Of a DNA stretch of 64,000 nucleotides, positions 52,321-63,792 are shown piece after piece (the first letter of the stretch is position 1; each line of letters begins with the position of its first letter). The DNA is from Pyricularia pennisetigena (lineage: Eukaryota > Ascomycota > Sordariomycetes > Magnaporthales > Pyriculariaceae), in the NCBI RefSeq assembly GCF_004337985.1, contig NC_043743.1, positions 2,960,543 to 3,024,542 on the forward strand. The letters run 5' to 3'. The translations under genes were made by a program, and so were the position numbers. The notes beneath the pieces were generated by a model, which was not told the DNA's origin, ran no database searches, and was given only the letters and a program-made list of their open reading frames with translations.

Positions 52321-55316
52321 TTAGAACAAATCTTTAAACTGAAGGTAAACGCCAGCATCACCCATCCCCAGCCCATCCCCAGAAGGCCCTTGTCCCTCAT
52401 TATTGCCTTCGTTACCACCTCCACCCCCGACGGGACTATATCCAGACGGTGGAATACCAACAATGGAGGAAAAAGTCGACGATCCGCGCCCAGAGTTGGC
52501 AGCGGCGTAGTCGGATTCGCTCATCGATGTCATTTGGAGCCCGTTTATGCCAAAGCAGCCCTCGAATATGGTCTTCATCTCGCTCTGGAGCGCGAGGCCA
52601 TTCTGCTTGTCGTCCAGCCCGTGGTCGTGACCATACGGAAAACCAGCAGCGGGTGAGATTCTGCTCGCTGGCGAATTCCCATTGTCTCCCTGCTGGACGT
52701 GCTGGGGCTGGCCGAGCTGAGGAGGCGGAGGGTAGTTCGAGGACTCAACATTGTTGCCGCCGCCGTTTTGCGAGTACATGTAGTCGTGCATGCCTGTCAT
52801 GGAGGTCATCCCAGACGCAGACATGCCCGACCCGTGGATAGAGAGGTCGTCCGCCTGGTTCCCTGAGGTGTGTTGCTGCTGCTGCTGCTGCTGCTGTCGG
52901 CCATTGACCAAGTTGCTGCTTCCATTTTCTTCAAGTCCTACACGCGCCGTGTAGTTCTTTAACGATTTTACGGTGCGCCATAGTCGTTGGGATACCCAGC
53001 TCTTGGCTGACATGTCCTTGATGAGCTCCAGAGCAGTGTAAAAATCCGAACGCACGACGCTGCTAAAATCGACGGGCGCATGTGCCGAAGCGAGGAAGAG
53101 AACCGCCATTGCTGAGGTAAGAAATTGATGGTAAAAGACCTGGAGTCGCCTGTACAGATTGGTCGAGTCGTTAAGTTTCTTGAGATATTGTATGGTCTCA
53201 CGTGCAAGGTCGACGACCTTCCGAGCCAACTGCATGTTGTTTTGGATACTCATGGCGCTGTGTAGCACAGGGGTATGTAGCCAGATGCGCATCTGTGATT
53301 TTTGGGATTTGGTCGTGGTGAGCCATCCTGCCGTCATGCACATAAACAGGACGCATCAGTACCTACCTGGTTCAGCCTTAGCCTAGTCCACACCTGCAGC
53401 TTCTGGGTATTGTATGTCAAACTCGACGGTAGTGGCACCATGTCTAGCGTTGGGGACTTGACCTCGCTTGGCAAACAGTCGTACCAATCGACAATTTCAC
53501 GATCGAGGGCTTCAAACTCTTCTCTCTTGAGATCAAGGACGAAAGCTGGCTCGAAATAGTCCACCAGCCTCCAAATTTTGGCGCCCAATCTCGAGTATGT
53601 TATCATGGCCGCAAGATACGGGTATTCCTCCTGCATGGTTCTTGGTTAGCCCGGGTTGACTGGGTCCACATGTTCCACAAGGACAAGACAACCGAAAATT
53701 GCCATACGCACCATTTGTGGTAGCCCAGGATCTATCATGTCATCCTGCACAGCAAAAGGCAGTCCGGTCCCAAAACTCCATCTCCTGTCGAGCACGTACG
53801 AGGCCCAGAAAGTAGTGATTGCTGTCTTGCGATCTTCTTGGGGAATCTTCATCAACCCTTCACGGCGATGAAGTCCCAGCTCAAGGCAGAGTCGTGTGAC
53901 CTGCCCCACGACGCGCCATGCGAATATCTCCTCGTTGTTGAGGAAGCGGTATCCAGCATAGAGGCAAAGGACCGGAAGATTTGCGACCTCGCTGGGCTCG
54001 CTCATCAGCTTTCGATCCAGAATGTGCCGGATGGTCTCAAAAAGCTCCATGGCCTTGGGGCTATGTCCATGCCCTTCAACAACCATGGCACAGCACATGA
54101 TTATTTTGAGCTTGAGTGTTGGTGTGTCCATTAGATTCACATCCTGGATGAACGCTGCATTGTCGTCCTTTCGTTTGGTGGCTTCCATCCAGCTCGCCAG
54201 GTTGCGAGCATGGTCCATGACGGCCTCCATGTTTGCGACTGGATACATGACTCCAATCTCTTCCTCATGCACCCTGCAGAGCCGCAGAATCTCGCTCTTG
54301 TCGTATAACCAGAGCGGGTCAGTCGCCCGCTTAGGCGCTGAAGGATCCAGGGGAAGGGATGCTGGAATCATGCCGGGAGGCGACATTTCGAGAGCTTCCT
54401 CGCCAGCACCGCCGCTGTCGTCATTCCCCTCATTGTTGTAGCCCATGTTATGCATAGAGGTCTTTGCGACGTTAACGCCATAAAGACTACTCGTGGGACC
54501 ACGAAAACCGGGCGGTGGGAAAGGTGGCAGGGACTGTCGCTGCAGCGCCGGGTCGGTGTTTGACGATGTCGAGTTCGAGACGGACGGAGCTACCAAACTG
54601 CTCACTGCGGGACCGTTGCGCGGATCGGCGGATGGGGACATGTGGTGATGACGGGCATCTGGGTGCAATGTGTCTTGGCGTAACGAATTCATGTTATCAA
54701 AGAGCGTATTTACTTGCTCCTGCAGCTTTGCTATCTGTTCCGTCATTCGCTTGTAGTCGTCCGACTCCTTGAAACTGCTCGAGCAGCAGTTTGGAGAATA
54801 GAGACATGCTAGGTTCAGATGCCCGCATCGCTGGCATGGTTGTTGGCCGTTACATTTTATCTTGCGTCGCTTGCATTCGTTGCTAAAGGGGGAGCAGTCT
54901 CGCCGTCAGCCCGGGCGGAACTTGGTGCAGGATTCGGGGATGTTCTTTACCATGCTATAGATATGTACTGGATACCATCGTTAGCACTGTACAGGGGGGA
55001 CGGGCGGCAGGGGCGCACTAACTCTGTTCCTCTTGCTTCTCTGCTGTTTCGGACCGGACTCTTCGTCTTCGGGCCGTCGCTTGTTGGCTGTTCGAGCGCC
55101 GCCGGGCGAGGAAACACTGGGCGACTGAGACGCAGCATCGGCGGGATTGTCCACGCGCGGCCCGGCTTGCGGCATCAGCAGGGAGCCCACAGATGTACCG
55201 CCTGCGGCTATACTCGGTGGTTGTCTTAAAAATTGACGCAAATCGCTGACTTGATCTTCCAACAAGTCCATATCTGTGTTCAAGGGGCTTCGGTACGAAG
55301 CATGGCAAAGGCCCAT
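52321..55316 (-). CDS. Zn2Cys6 transcription factor (905 aa)
   Basis: Large nuclear regulator of unknown target. Five exons close to 905 aa: 55023-55316, 54951-54967, 53712-54882, 53367-53630 and 52321-53292. The zinc cluster is atypically internal (residues about 104-131): CNECKRRKIKCNGQQPCQRC then GHLNLACLYSPNCC, preceded by a nuclear-localisation-like KKRRPEDEE.../KRNR stretch. Its first Cys is completed by a 17-nt exon. SDDYKRMTEQIAKLQEQVNTL is a coiled coil. The middle homology region is clear (LWLYDKSEILRLCRVHEEEI, TRLCLELGLHRREGLMKIPQ, MRIWLHTPVLHSAMSIQNNM). The C-terminal 200 residues are Gly/Ser/Gln-rich with polyQ8 and end in LQFKDLF, possibly an activation domain. Convergent with GH5. 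Confidence 0.88.
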
Positions 55317-56027
55317 CTATAGTCGTGACGAGAAGAAAAAAAAAAAAAAAAAAATCCCACTCAAGATGCACTCGCGGCTGGATGCGGTTCAGTGCCCGCT
55401 GTCGGCCTGGCCCGCACTTTCCAAGTTCTGAACATCCCCACGGCCCCGCCGCTGGGAACTCCCGCTCACGTGATTGGTTCTCGAGCTCCATCTAGCCGTG
55501 AGTTCAAGACGAGGCTAGAGAAATACCAGTAGCGAGCTAGAATAATCAGGGCTGAAAAAGAAACTGACCCAGAATATAGAATTAGACGTCGTCGCGTATG
55601 ACGAACCGAATGGTACAGACAACGAACGCCAAGGATTTATGACCAGCACAAAATGGTTGCGCGATCTTCGACTGTCATGACCCATTTTTGATTATTGCAG
55701 CTCGGACTCGAAGATGATCCCTGCCTTCTTGCCCCTAGTGACGACTTGACTAATTCCAGAGCTTCTGATTGGCCAATCTCACTTATGTAGGCAATGTCTG
55801 CCTACGAAGTGCTTGCCAGCTTTTGTTTGCGACCATACCTGTACTGGTCATGATGAAAGTATGCCTACGTCTGATACCAATGTTGCGTGTATCAAAAGGG
55901 AGCAAAAAAAAAAAAAAAAAGGAAAGGTAAAAATAGGAAAAGGAAAAAAAAAGAGACGAAGAAGAAGAATGATTGGTGCTAAAGCCGTCAAGCTTAAAAG
56001 CTGGTCAATTCCGACTCGCTAAACTAC
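55317..56027. other. intergenic spacer
   Basis: About 710 bp. Includes A-rich runs (55336-55354 and about 55904-55950). It holds the Zn2Cys6 gene's promoter and the fumarylacetoacetase 3' flank. No further feature. Confidence 0.55.
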
Positions 56028-57438
56028 CTACAGGTTATTCCTATTGATCGCCGTCAAGACGCGACCGCGGCAACTTCCGAATCCTACGCGCTTGCCCTTG
56101 TCGCCACAAACGCCTCGCAACGTAACAGTGTCGCCGTCTTTCAAGAATTTTCGTGCGTCCATGCCGTAGAGCAGGACATCCTTCTTCCCACCCTCTGTCA
56201 TCTCCAACAAACTTCCCTTCTCGCCTGCCGATGGCCCGCTGATTGTGCCTGACCCCAGCATGTCTCCTGCCCTCATGGAGCAACCACCCAAGGTGTGGTG
56301 AGCAATCATTTGCGGGAACGACCAGATGAGATGCTTGGAGCTGGTGCGAGAGATCGTCGTGGTGTCGCCTTCGGGGGCTGTTTGCAGATTCAAGTCAGTG
56401 GGGACCGTTGAGGGCGGGGCGGAGAAAAAGCGCGAAAACATGACACGGAGGGGGGGGGGGGTTATGTTGCTCACTTGTCAGGTCCACCTCGAGGTTGATG
56501 TCAAATACGGTGTCCTCTCTATCCTCCGTAATGTAGTCTTGCAGCTTCACGCCAGTGGACACGCTGGGCTTCGTCCGGAAAGGCTCCAGGGCATCCGCAA
56601 GAACCACCCAGGGGCTAATGGACGAGCAAAAGTTCTTGCTGTTGAACGGGCCAAGAGGCACATACTCCCAAGCCTGGATATCCCTCGCGCTCCAGTCGTT
56701 GAGGAGCACATAGCCAAAGATTCGATCAGCGGCGTTCTTGATGGGCACCGGTTCCCCGATCGGGTTTGTCGGTCCACCGATGAAGCAGCCCAGCTCTAAT
56801 TCCATATCCAGTCTCCTCGAGGGAGCCGTCGTCGGCACCTTGGGCTCTGCGGCGGGGTCCAACAGAATCTGGCCCCAGGGACGAGTGACGGGCGTCCCTG
56901 AGACAACCACCGTCGAAGCTCTGCCGTGGTATCCGACCGGCAAGTGGGTGTAGTTGGGCTGCAGCGCATTCTCCGGATTCCTGAACAGGCATCCGACCAT
57001 GTACGCGTGGTGGTAGCCAGCATAGAAGTCGGTGTAGTCGCCTATCTCCATGGGCAAGTGCATCTTGACCAGACGCTGCGACAAGAGTGCTTTTTCTCGC
57101 AACTCGGCGTTATCTTTGAGAAAACCTGGCGTCGATGTGTCTGTGGCCAACAGGCCTTGGATGGCTTCCCGAACCTGGCGATGCACCGGCCTGCCGAGGG
57201 CCGCAAACGCGTTCAGCGTGGGGCGCGAGAAGATGCCCTTTTCTGCTTCCTTGAGCATCGGGAAGACATCGTAAAAGTCGACTTGTTGCTCGAGAGCCTT
57301 GAGGTCAAGCACTGATGACCCAATCGCAATTGCTGCCCGGGGAGTTGTGTCGTTCTGGGTGCTGATGATGCCAAAGGGGATGTTGGCCAACGAAAACTCG
57401 CTGTCCTCATCGACATCTGGCACCCACGTTCCTGACAT
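56028..57438 (-). CDS. fumarylacetoacetase
   Basis: Last enzyme of phenylalanine/tyrosine catabolism: fumarylacetoacetate to fumarate and acetoacetate, cytosolic. Two exons (56475-57438 and 56028-56377, 97-nt intron) give 437 aa, close to the usual 420. Family blocks: SEFSLANIPFGIIS at the N-terminus, IGDYTDFYAGYHHAYMVGCL (metal-site Asp), NYTHLPVGYHGRASTVVVSG, RLDMELELGCFIGGPTNPIG (metal-site Glu pair), FGYVLLNDWSARDIQAWEYV, FNSKNFCSSISPWVV, and HTLGGCSMRAGDMLGSGTIS. The splice after VDLT restores PEGDTTTISRTSSKHLIW. No homogentisate dioxygenase or maleylacetoacetate isomerase lies next to it, so the usual fungal tyrosine-catabolism cluster is not intact here. Confidence 0.95.
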
Positions 57439-57856
57439 GGTTGTCGAATTCGAACTTTTGTGTGATTAGGCAGCTGAATTGGAACCAGGCAAGTTGTCGG
57501 AAGTGGAAATGCTAACGACTCAAAAGTTTTCAGATAATTAATTACTGCTTAGTTTTAAAATCTTGATGTGCCACAAAGTACGTATGATGGTAGTCTTTGC
57601 CCAAGTACCTCTTTAAGCCGCGCGGGGTTCCTAAGCAAACAAGCCGATGCAGGCCGTGCCAAGGCGGAAGGCCTGGGCCCCACTTATATCCATCTCGCCC
57701 CATTGTGTTGTGTCACTCAACTTCAAGCCGGATCGTTGTCCTCGTCAAGGTCAACCACAGCTGCCCTGAGTCCATCGGCAACTTTCAGGACAAACTTTCA
57801 GGACCGACTGGCAGGCAAGATGATTTTCTAGCGTATCCCTGTAGGTGTGGCAGTCT
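57439..57856. other. spacer between fumarylacetoacetase and fucosidase
   Basis: About 420 bp separating two genes on the same strand: fumarylacetoacetase promoter plus fucosidase 3' UTR. No feature recognised. Confidence 0.6.
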
Positions 57857-60333
57857 TTATGCTACATACTTGATCTTGAAAACCCAGCAAATCTCGTCAT
57901 TGTCCAACAGCTTCTGGTCGACTTTTATTTTCAAGCTCTTGTCGCCACCTCGTCCGCCTGGCGACCCTGTAATTTTAAAGTCAAGCTTCTCCCCTCCCTC
58001 GACGCCGAGCATGCTCACCTCATCGCCCTCGAGCACAGGTACCGCCGCGGGGATGGTCACATAGCCATCTTTTCCAATTTTAGGCTTCTCCAGGAAGAGC
58101 GTGTAGAAGGCGTCCTTTGCCCGCGTGAATCTCACGTCCGGAGTGGCGCCGTCACCGCTTCCCACAATCTGGCTCAAGGGGAACCAGTAGGTCGTGTTGT
58201 AGATGCTGGCTTCGTGTAGTTTGATCCACCGCCCGGCGATTCTCAGGTTGTCCGCCATGATGGGCGCGATGGTTCCGTCGGCCTTGGGTCCGACGTTGAG
58301 CAGGAAGTTGCCGTTCTTGGAGACCATGTCCACAAGCGTGTGCACAATCGTCGTCGCGTTCATGTACTCCTCATCTCGAGTGGCGCGGTTATACCCATAG
58401 CTGTACGGGTCCATGCCCCTGTTGGACTCCCACTTGAATTCCTGAGCGCTGCTAAAGGTCTTGTACTCGGGCGTGTCAAAGTCGGCCGCGTGGGCGGTCC
58501 CGCAGCGGCTGTTGATGGCCACCTGGCGGTTCTGCCTGCGTGCCTCGTTCCACCAGCGCGCTGCAAACTCGGCGGTGCCGTTTGCTGCGCCGCAGTCGCA
58601 CCACATGATGTCGGTGCCGTACTTGTACGCCAGCGTCTCCATCTGCGGGACTTGGAGGTCCGATATAAAGTCGCTGATGGGCACGTAGCCTGTGTACGGC
58701 TCCTTGACGCCCGTGTAGGGGTTCAGAGCCAGACCGCCCGTCCACGAGGTCGTGCCGGGGCTATCCGTCTTGTTGAACTGGTCGAAGCCGTACTTGGCCC
58801 ACTCTGGGTGAAACCACTCGGGCAGCGAGAAGTAGGTGCCTCGCTTCATGGTCGGGTGGTACTTTGCGGCAGCCTCGAAAAGCTCGCCTAGCAGATCCCG
58901 CTTGGGACCGTAGTGCAAGGACGTGCGGTTCGATGTTTTGCCGGCGTCGAAGATTGCAAATCCATCGTGGTGCTTGGTGGTTAGGACAAAGTATTTTGCG
59001 CCAGCGTCGGCGATGAGATCGACAATTGCTTTGGGGTCGTATTTATCCGCCGTGAACTCTGGAAAGGTGTCGTCGTAGGCCCAGTCTTTGCCGTAGGTCC
59101 TCAGTCGATATTCCCTGAATCCCGAACGGTCTGCGGGGGGTGGATGCGTAGAGTACCACCAGAACCATTCAGCGTAGCTCTCGTATGGGGTTGAGTTTCC
59201 TAGTAACCAGGGACAAGGTTAGCAACCAAGTTGCATAGAAAAGCTTACTTTGGGAGGAGAGATTTACCCCAGCCTGTGACCGCGTAGGGTCCCCAATGTA
59301 AAAAGATGCCAAACTTGGATTCGTCAAACCAGTCTGGCGACTCATGCTTGGCCAAGCTGGAAGAGTCGGGTGTCCACTCGGTCAAGCCCACTTCGACGTT
59401 GGAGAAAGTCTTGCTCTGTTCACTCTTGCCGTCTTTAACATGCGCAACCACATCTACGGGCTTTGCTGTCCCGCCCTTGACGCCAACGTAGGCCTTTTGC
59501 TGGTCACCTGGACACAGGCGCTGAACGACGCCAGGACGCACAGTTGCAAGCCCAGCGCCGGTGAGCTCCACCGTCAGCCCCTTGCCCGAAACGCACTCGG
59601 TGCCGGCATTGTTCAGCGTGACCTCGACGACCTGCGTGTCGTTGTCCCACCACTTCTGGGTGGGACGCAGGCTCTGGATCTCGACGGCCGAGCCGCTGTA
59701 CAAACTGATGGAGAATATGTGCAGCCTGCTCTCGGAGACGTTGGTCGTGGTCGGGAGGGTGATGGAGGCGAGCTGCTTGCCGGGCGTGAGGGCGGCGGAA
59801 CGCTCAAAGATGTGCGTCGTGTTGTAGTTGACTTCTCCGTGCCCCGTGTACCGCGAAGGCAGGATGATTTCTCCGCGGTTGATGGTCAGAAAGTTGAAAA
59901 AGGACAGCGACCGCAGCTCGTACAGGGACGTCGTGTTGTCCGTGTAGGTAAACGTCACGTTCTTCGACACGCTGGCGGTCTCCAGGTCGCCTGCCACCAG
60001 GAACGAAACACTGAAGAAGGTTCCGTTGCCGGTGGAGGGTGCGGGGATCGTTTGCCCGGCGCAGATGACATTGTCGGGGTTCCCGGGTCCAGTGTATCCG
60101 GGGAAGCTGAATTCGATGCCAGTCTGGGTGGATGTGTAGACCTTGCTCTTGAAGCCGGGGTCTGGGTACGAGTCGTTCTTGACGTCAAAAGCGGCCTCCA
60201 GTGGTTTGCGCCCGAATCCCTTATTGTTCATGAGTGTGCTGAGATCCAGGGGCATGGATTTGCCATTGAGGCCTGCTGCTTCAACCGCATGTGCGGCGCA
60301 GAAGCCGATCACAATGGATCGAGCCCAGCCTAT

Positions 60334-60336
<3 letters not shown>
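57857..60336 (-). CDS. GH29 alpha-L-fucosidase, secreted
   Basis: Releases alpha-linked L-fucose from glycans or xyloglucan-type oligosaccharides; probably extracellular. Two exons (59268-60336 and 57857-59199, 68-nt intron) give 803 aa. I start at 60336 (MIGWARSIVIGFCAAHAVEA, a signal peptide) rather than the earlier ATG at 60396, which would add a poly-Lys tract from a homopolymer. Residues about 20-330 are beta-rich with many Asn-glycosylation sites. The GH29 barrel begins PDWFDESKFGIFLHWGPYAV, then GNSTPYESYAEWFWWYSTH, AGAKYFVLTTKHHDGFAIFD, and the nucleophile region YKYGTDIMWCDCG, whose Asp is the expected nucleophile. NGNFLLNVGPKADGTIAP and GRWIKLHEASIYNTTYWFP are further family blocks. 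Longer than many GH29 enzymes because of the N-terminal domain. Confidence 0.92.
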
Positions 60337-60366
<30 letters not shown>

Positions 60367-60679
60367 AACGAGAGTTAATGAGATCCACGGACTCAATGGG
60401 TGACCCGTGAAAATGAAAAGTCAAACCATAAACGATACAGAGACATGACCTAAAGTTAGCTTTTGAACCAATTCTTTTTTGTTCCGCTTCGGACCCTTTC
60501 GGGGAAATCTACGCCGTCCTGGATCCTCAATCCCCTGCTCAATGTCCCCACGAAAGCACAGTGACATCAGAGGAGCCATCAATTCAGTCAAGGTTGGAAC
60601 CTGTCGAGGTAACGTTTCTTGCCTCTTATCAACAAGCGTGATGGTTGAAGGTGACGAGGCTTTGTCCTGGACTCCACTT

Positions 60680-60736
60680 CCCCGCGCTCATCTCTTCTCC
60701 CAACTGCGGGGGATATTGGCTTGAAGTTTCCCCCGC
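60680..60736. promoter_or_regulatory. cluster of CreA/Cre1-type sites upstream of the fucosidase
   Basis: Three matches to SYGGRG in 57 bp: CCCCGC (60680-60685), GCGGGG (60706-60711) and CCCCGC (60731-60736), about 345-400 bp before the fucosidase start. Clustered sites are typical of carbon-catabolite-repressed promoters, but the motif is short and chance is not excluded. Confidence 0.4.
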
Positions 60737-63700
60737 CGGATTTGTCGACGGCAATCACACGAAAGCAAAGTAGGTAGACATCGGAATACGCAGCGCATGG
60801 TCTGAGAAGAAAAAGAAGGAGAAGAAGAATAGAAAAGGGTTGTGTGATGGGCAGGACTTGGAATCATGAAAAAAAAGTCTACGATTGACAAAGAGACGCG
60901 TCTTTGTGGTAGTCTGGTAGATAAGATGTGGAGAAAGGGAAAACGCGCCATGTGGGGTGAGGACAAGGACAATTGTACATGGGTTGCCAAATCTGGAAAT
61001 AGTTTTACTATGGCATTCCTTCAACCTCAAAAGACAGCGTGAATAACAGCAGAGAGAAAATGTGGTCCTGAGCTAGCTGCCCTGTTTGATTCTGGCCATC
61101 AGTATCATCTTATCTTAGTTTCTCACCTCTATCATCATAATCTCGTCCCACCGACGAGGGTCTCCCAACGTTACGGTCCTTGTAATTGTTCATATCTGAA
61201 CACCGGGTCTGATAAACACCCTTGAATCCTTGATATACTAGCCTGTAGACTAGCTCCACCAAAAGGCCCAACTGGAAATATATTGGGGGAGCGGCTCAAA
61301 GCATCATGAAATTATACTAATCTTTGCATTTAGCTATCGCCGCGATATTTTACTAAAAGGAAACAAAAGAAGAAAGGCAACAATCATGCTGGTGTCAGGA
61401 GTTGGACATGATCTTCCCATCAAAGTTCTCCAGAAGAAAATAAGCACAGTCGCTTATACAAGCAGCTTGTGGAGGGGTTGGGACGGGCACCAATTCACCA
61501 CACCAGCTAGAAATTTGTCGTGTGAATGAGGTTTGAGTCAGCCAGTTAAAGTTGCGGAAGCGATTCGCAGGTTCAACCGTGTATGGCGTGCTTGACAGGT
61601 ACCAAAGAGAAAGAAAGGAACGGACAGATGCCGCCCAGTGGTAAAGGGCGGATTTCGTTAGGTCATACCATAACAGTTGGACCGAGCTACCAAGGATTCG
61701 CTAGCAGTTACAGCCATCTGGAGGTCTTAGGCCGGTTCCTTTATGTAGAGTTATTGTATCGCTTCTTGAAACAGAAGCATTTTGCGCGATATTATGTTCT
61801 GAGTGTTCCAACATGAACTGTGATAACCCAAGTCGCTACTGTTTTTCAAAGAGCAACATCCTGCGCAACCCAAGGCCAGAGTCAGTTTTGCCCAAAAAAA
61901 AAGGCTGCGTTTTTGACCGGGTCTTCGCTGGAATCGATTTAGTTAAAGGGAGGCCCGGCTTCATATTGGCATTAGTTAAAAAAGTGGAGGAAACCACTCA
62001 AGGGCATTCACCCCCGTGTTGTAATGACAAGCATATAATTTCGAGCCGAGACATTCCCTCGAATCTTGTAGGTGAGATGGTCGTTTTAGTCCCTATTATA
62101 GACAAGCCACTTCGTCAATGAGATGGAACAATAGTGCATCAGTGCTTGTGCTCAAGTTTAACTTCAGCAGGTGGCCCTCAATATATGCTCGACCCATGTT
62201 ATAGAACACGAGACTTATATAAGGTTTGCATTTCCCCAGACCTAAAAAGGAAGTAATAGCTGCCGTCGGGACACAGCCGAATAGGGCTAAAAACAACCCG
62301 ACGGGTCGTATAATAGCTAGACCTCAGCTCTCAAAAACTGACAAGAATTGGAGGGATGACAGGCAGGCAAAAGTACTGGAGAAGCACTAGGGCAACAGCT
62401 ATGGCTGTTTTGTTCAGGGGCCACCATAGGATTAGAATACAACTTGTTAAAGGTCAGTTCAATAAAAACCCACACACCAACGGCATCAATCATCTTTGCA
62501 CCCGCACAGAGAAAGTCCGCGGGGCTTAACATGTCGTCCGCAGAGCAGAGCGCTGAGAAATTACTGCCTTCTCATTATGCGCGCGCACCTGTCCATGTCA
62601 AACCGGAGACAAATCGAAATCACCGTAACCAAACCCCGCAGAGAGCAGCCCAGAAATAAAACGAGGCAAAACAAAGCCAAATGGAGCAAAATCCTGGAAT
62701 CAGATAGAAAAGTCTCAATAATTTGTCCTCAAGAACCAAGAGCAGAATTCGCATTCCACCTCAGATATACGCCGTAGTATGAGGCGATTCTCCCATGGCT
62801 GCGGATAAATTCAAGGTGAGGGTATTGAAGTTTTATTGTGTGGTGGTGTTTGCCGCACAACAGTGGAAAAGCCTCAGGGGTCAGTCAGAAGTACCGTACC
62901 CACCATGCTTGGAGGCAGGCGTGAGTGGACATGGTAGACACTCAAAGAGTTCCATGATTTTTTTTTGTCTAATTGCCAAAAATTGTGCCTTTCCGGTTGA
63001 GTGCTTAATATTGATGAACCCGTTGCAGCATAGACTTCGCCCCAGAACAGAGGCTACCGGTTGTTCTAGCCGCGCTGGTGGTGAGCAAGCTGGGGGTCTC
63101 CGGCAACGGGTACGATTCTTATATTACAAAACAGCAATACCCATCGACAACATGCGGAATGGTCGCATGAAATATGGCTATAACTTAACTATGTCCACAT
63201 ACGGATAGCTTGTAACATAGACAGATTACATAACGTGTGGACGAGGAGTGCCAGTAGACAGACAAAAACCAAAGCTGTGCACATATTTGCTCGTCGCTGG
63301 CAATTAGTGCGACGAGTATACTCTGTACAAAATCAGAAACACCAAAAGACAAAAAAAGAAAAAAAAAAGTATTATAGATGCAGCATCACCAAGCGCGCAG
63401 CCAAAGCTATTGTGACCCCACCAAGACTGTTGTTGCCTATTTAGTGCTGCAGTTGGCTTGGCGTGCAGCACGCAGCGGCCCGATGCAGGCAAGGGGGGGA
63501 GGGTTGTTTTTGTATTAATTTCCTTCTGCATGCGCGCCAATCATGTCAGCGATCGACAACAGGGCCCAAGTTAAATTTATGCTTTCTGGTCAAGTGAACA
63601 AGGTCGGCGGTGATCTACGAATCAATTCCCGAGCTGTTGGCCTTAACCCCAGAACTGGATTGCGGAGAACCAGCCAAGGATGTAGGTTGATCGCCATTCG

Positions 63701-63754
63701 TGCCGAGTGCTCTTCACTTTTGTGCCAGGGACAGCCCGGTATGGATTTGGACCA

Positions 63755-63792
63755 TGTCATGGATCTTGAACAAATGTTCAAGATCCATGACA
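63755..63792. repeat. perfect 17-bp inverted repeat (hairpin)
   Basis: Arm TGTCATGGATCTTGAAC (63755-63771), 4-nt loop AAAT, then its exact reverse complement (63776-63792). No recognised gene nearby. Confidence 0.92.

Noticed and set aside
59344..60378. 344-codon plus-strand ORF antisense to the fucosidase
   Set aside because: Composition-driven shadow of the GH29 exon; ends in poly-Phe from the homopolymer.
60337..60396. Upstream ATG of the fucosidase adding a poly-Lys segment
   Set aside because: The Lys run is translated homopolymer; the ATG at 60336 directly begins a signal peptide.
61560..61600. B-box-like GGTTCAACC near 61571
   Set aside because: No tRNA arms around it and no terminator in the right place; chance match.
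62795..63208. 137-codon ORF at the right end
   Set aside because: No domain, and no promoter or intron signals that stand out; length is compatible with chance in open sequence.
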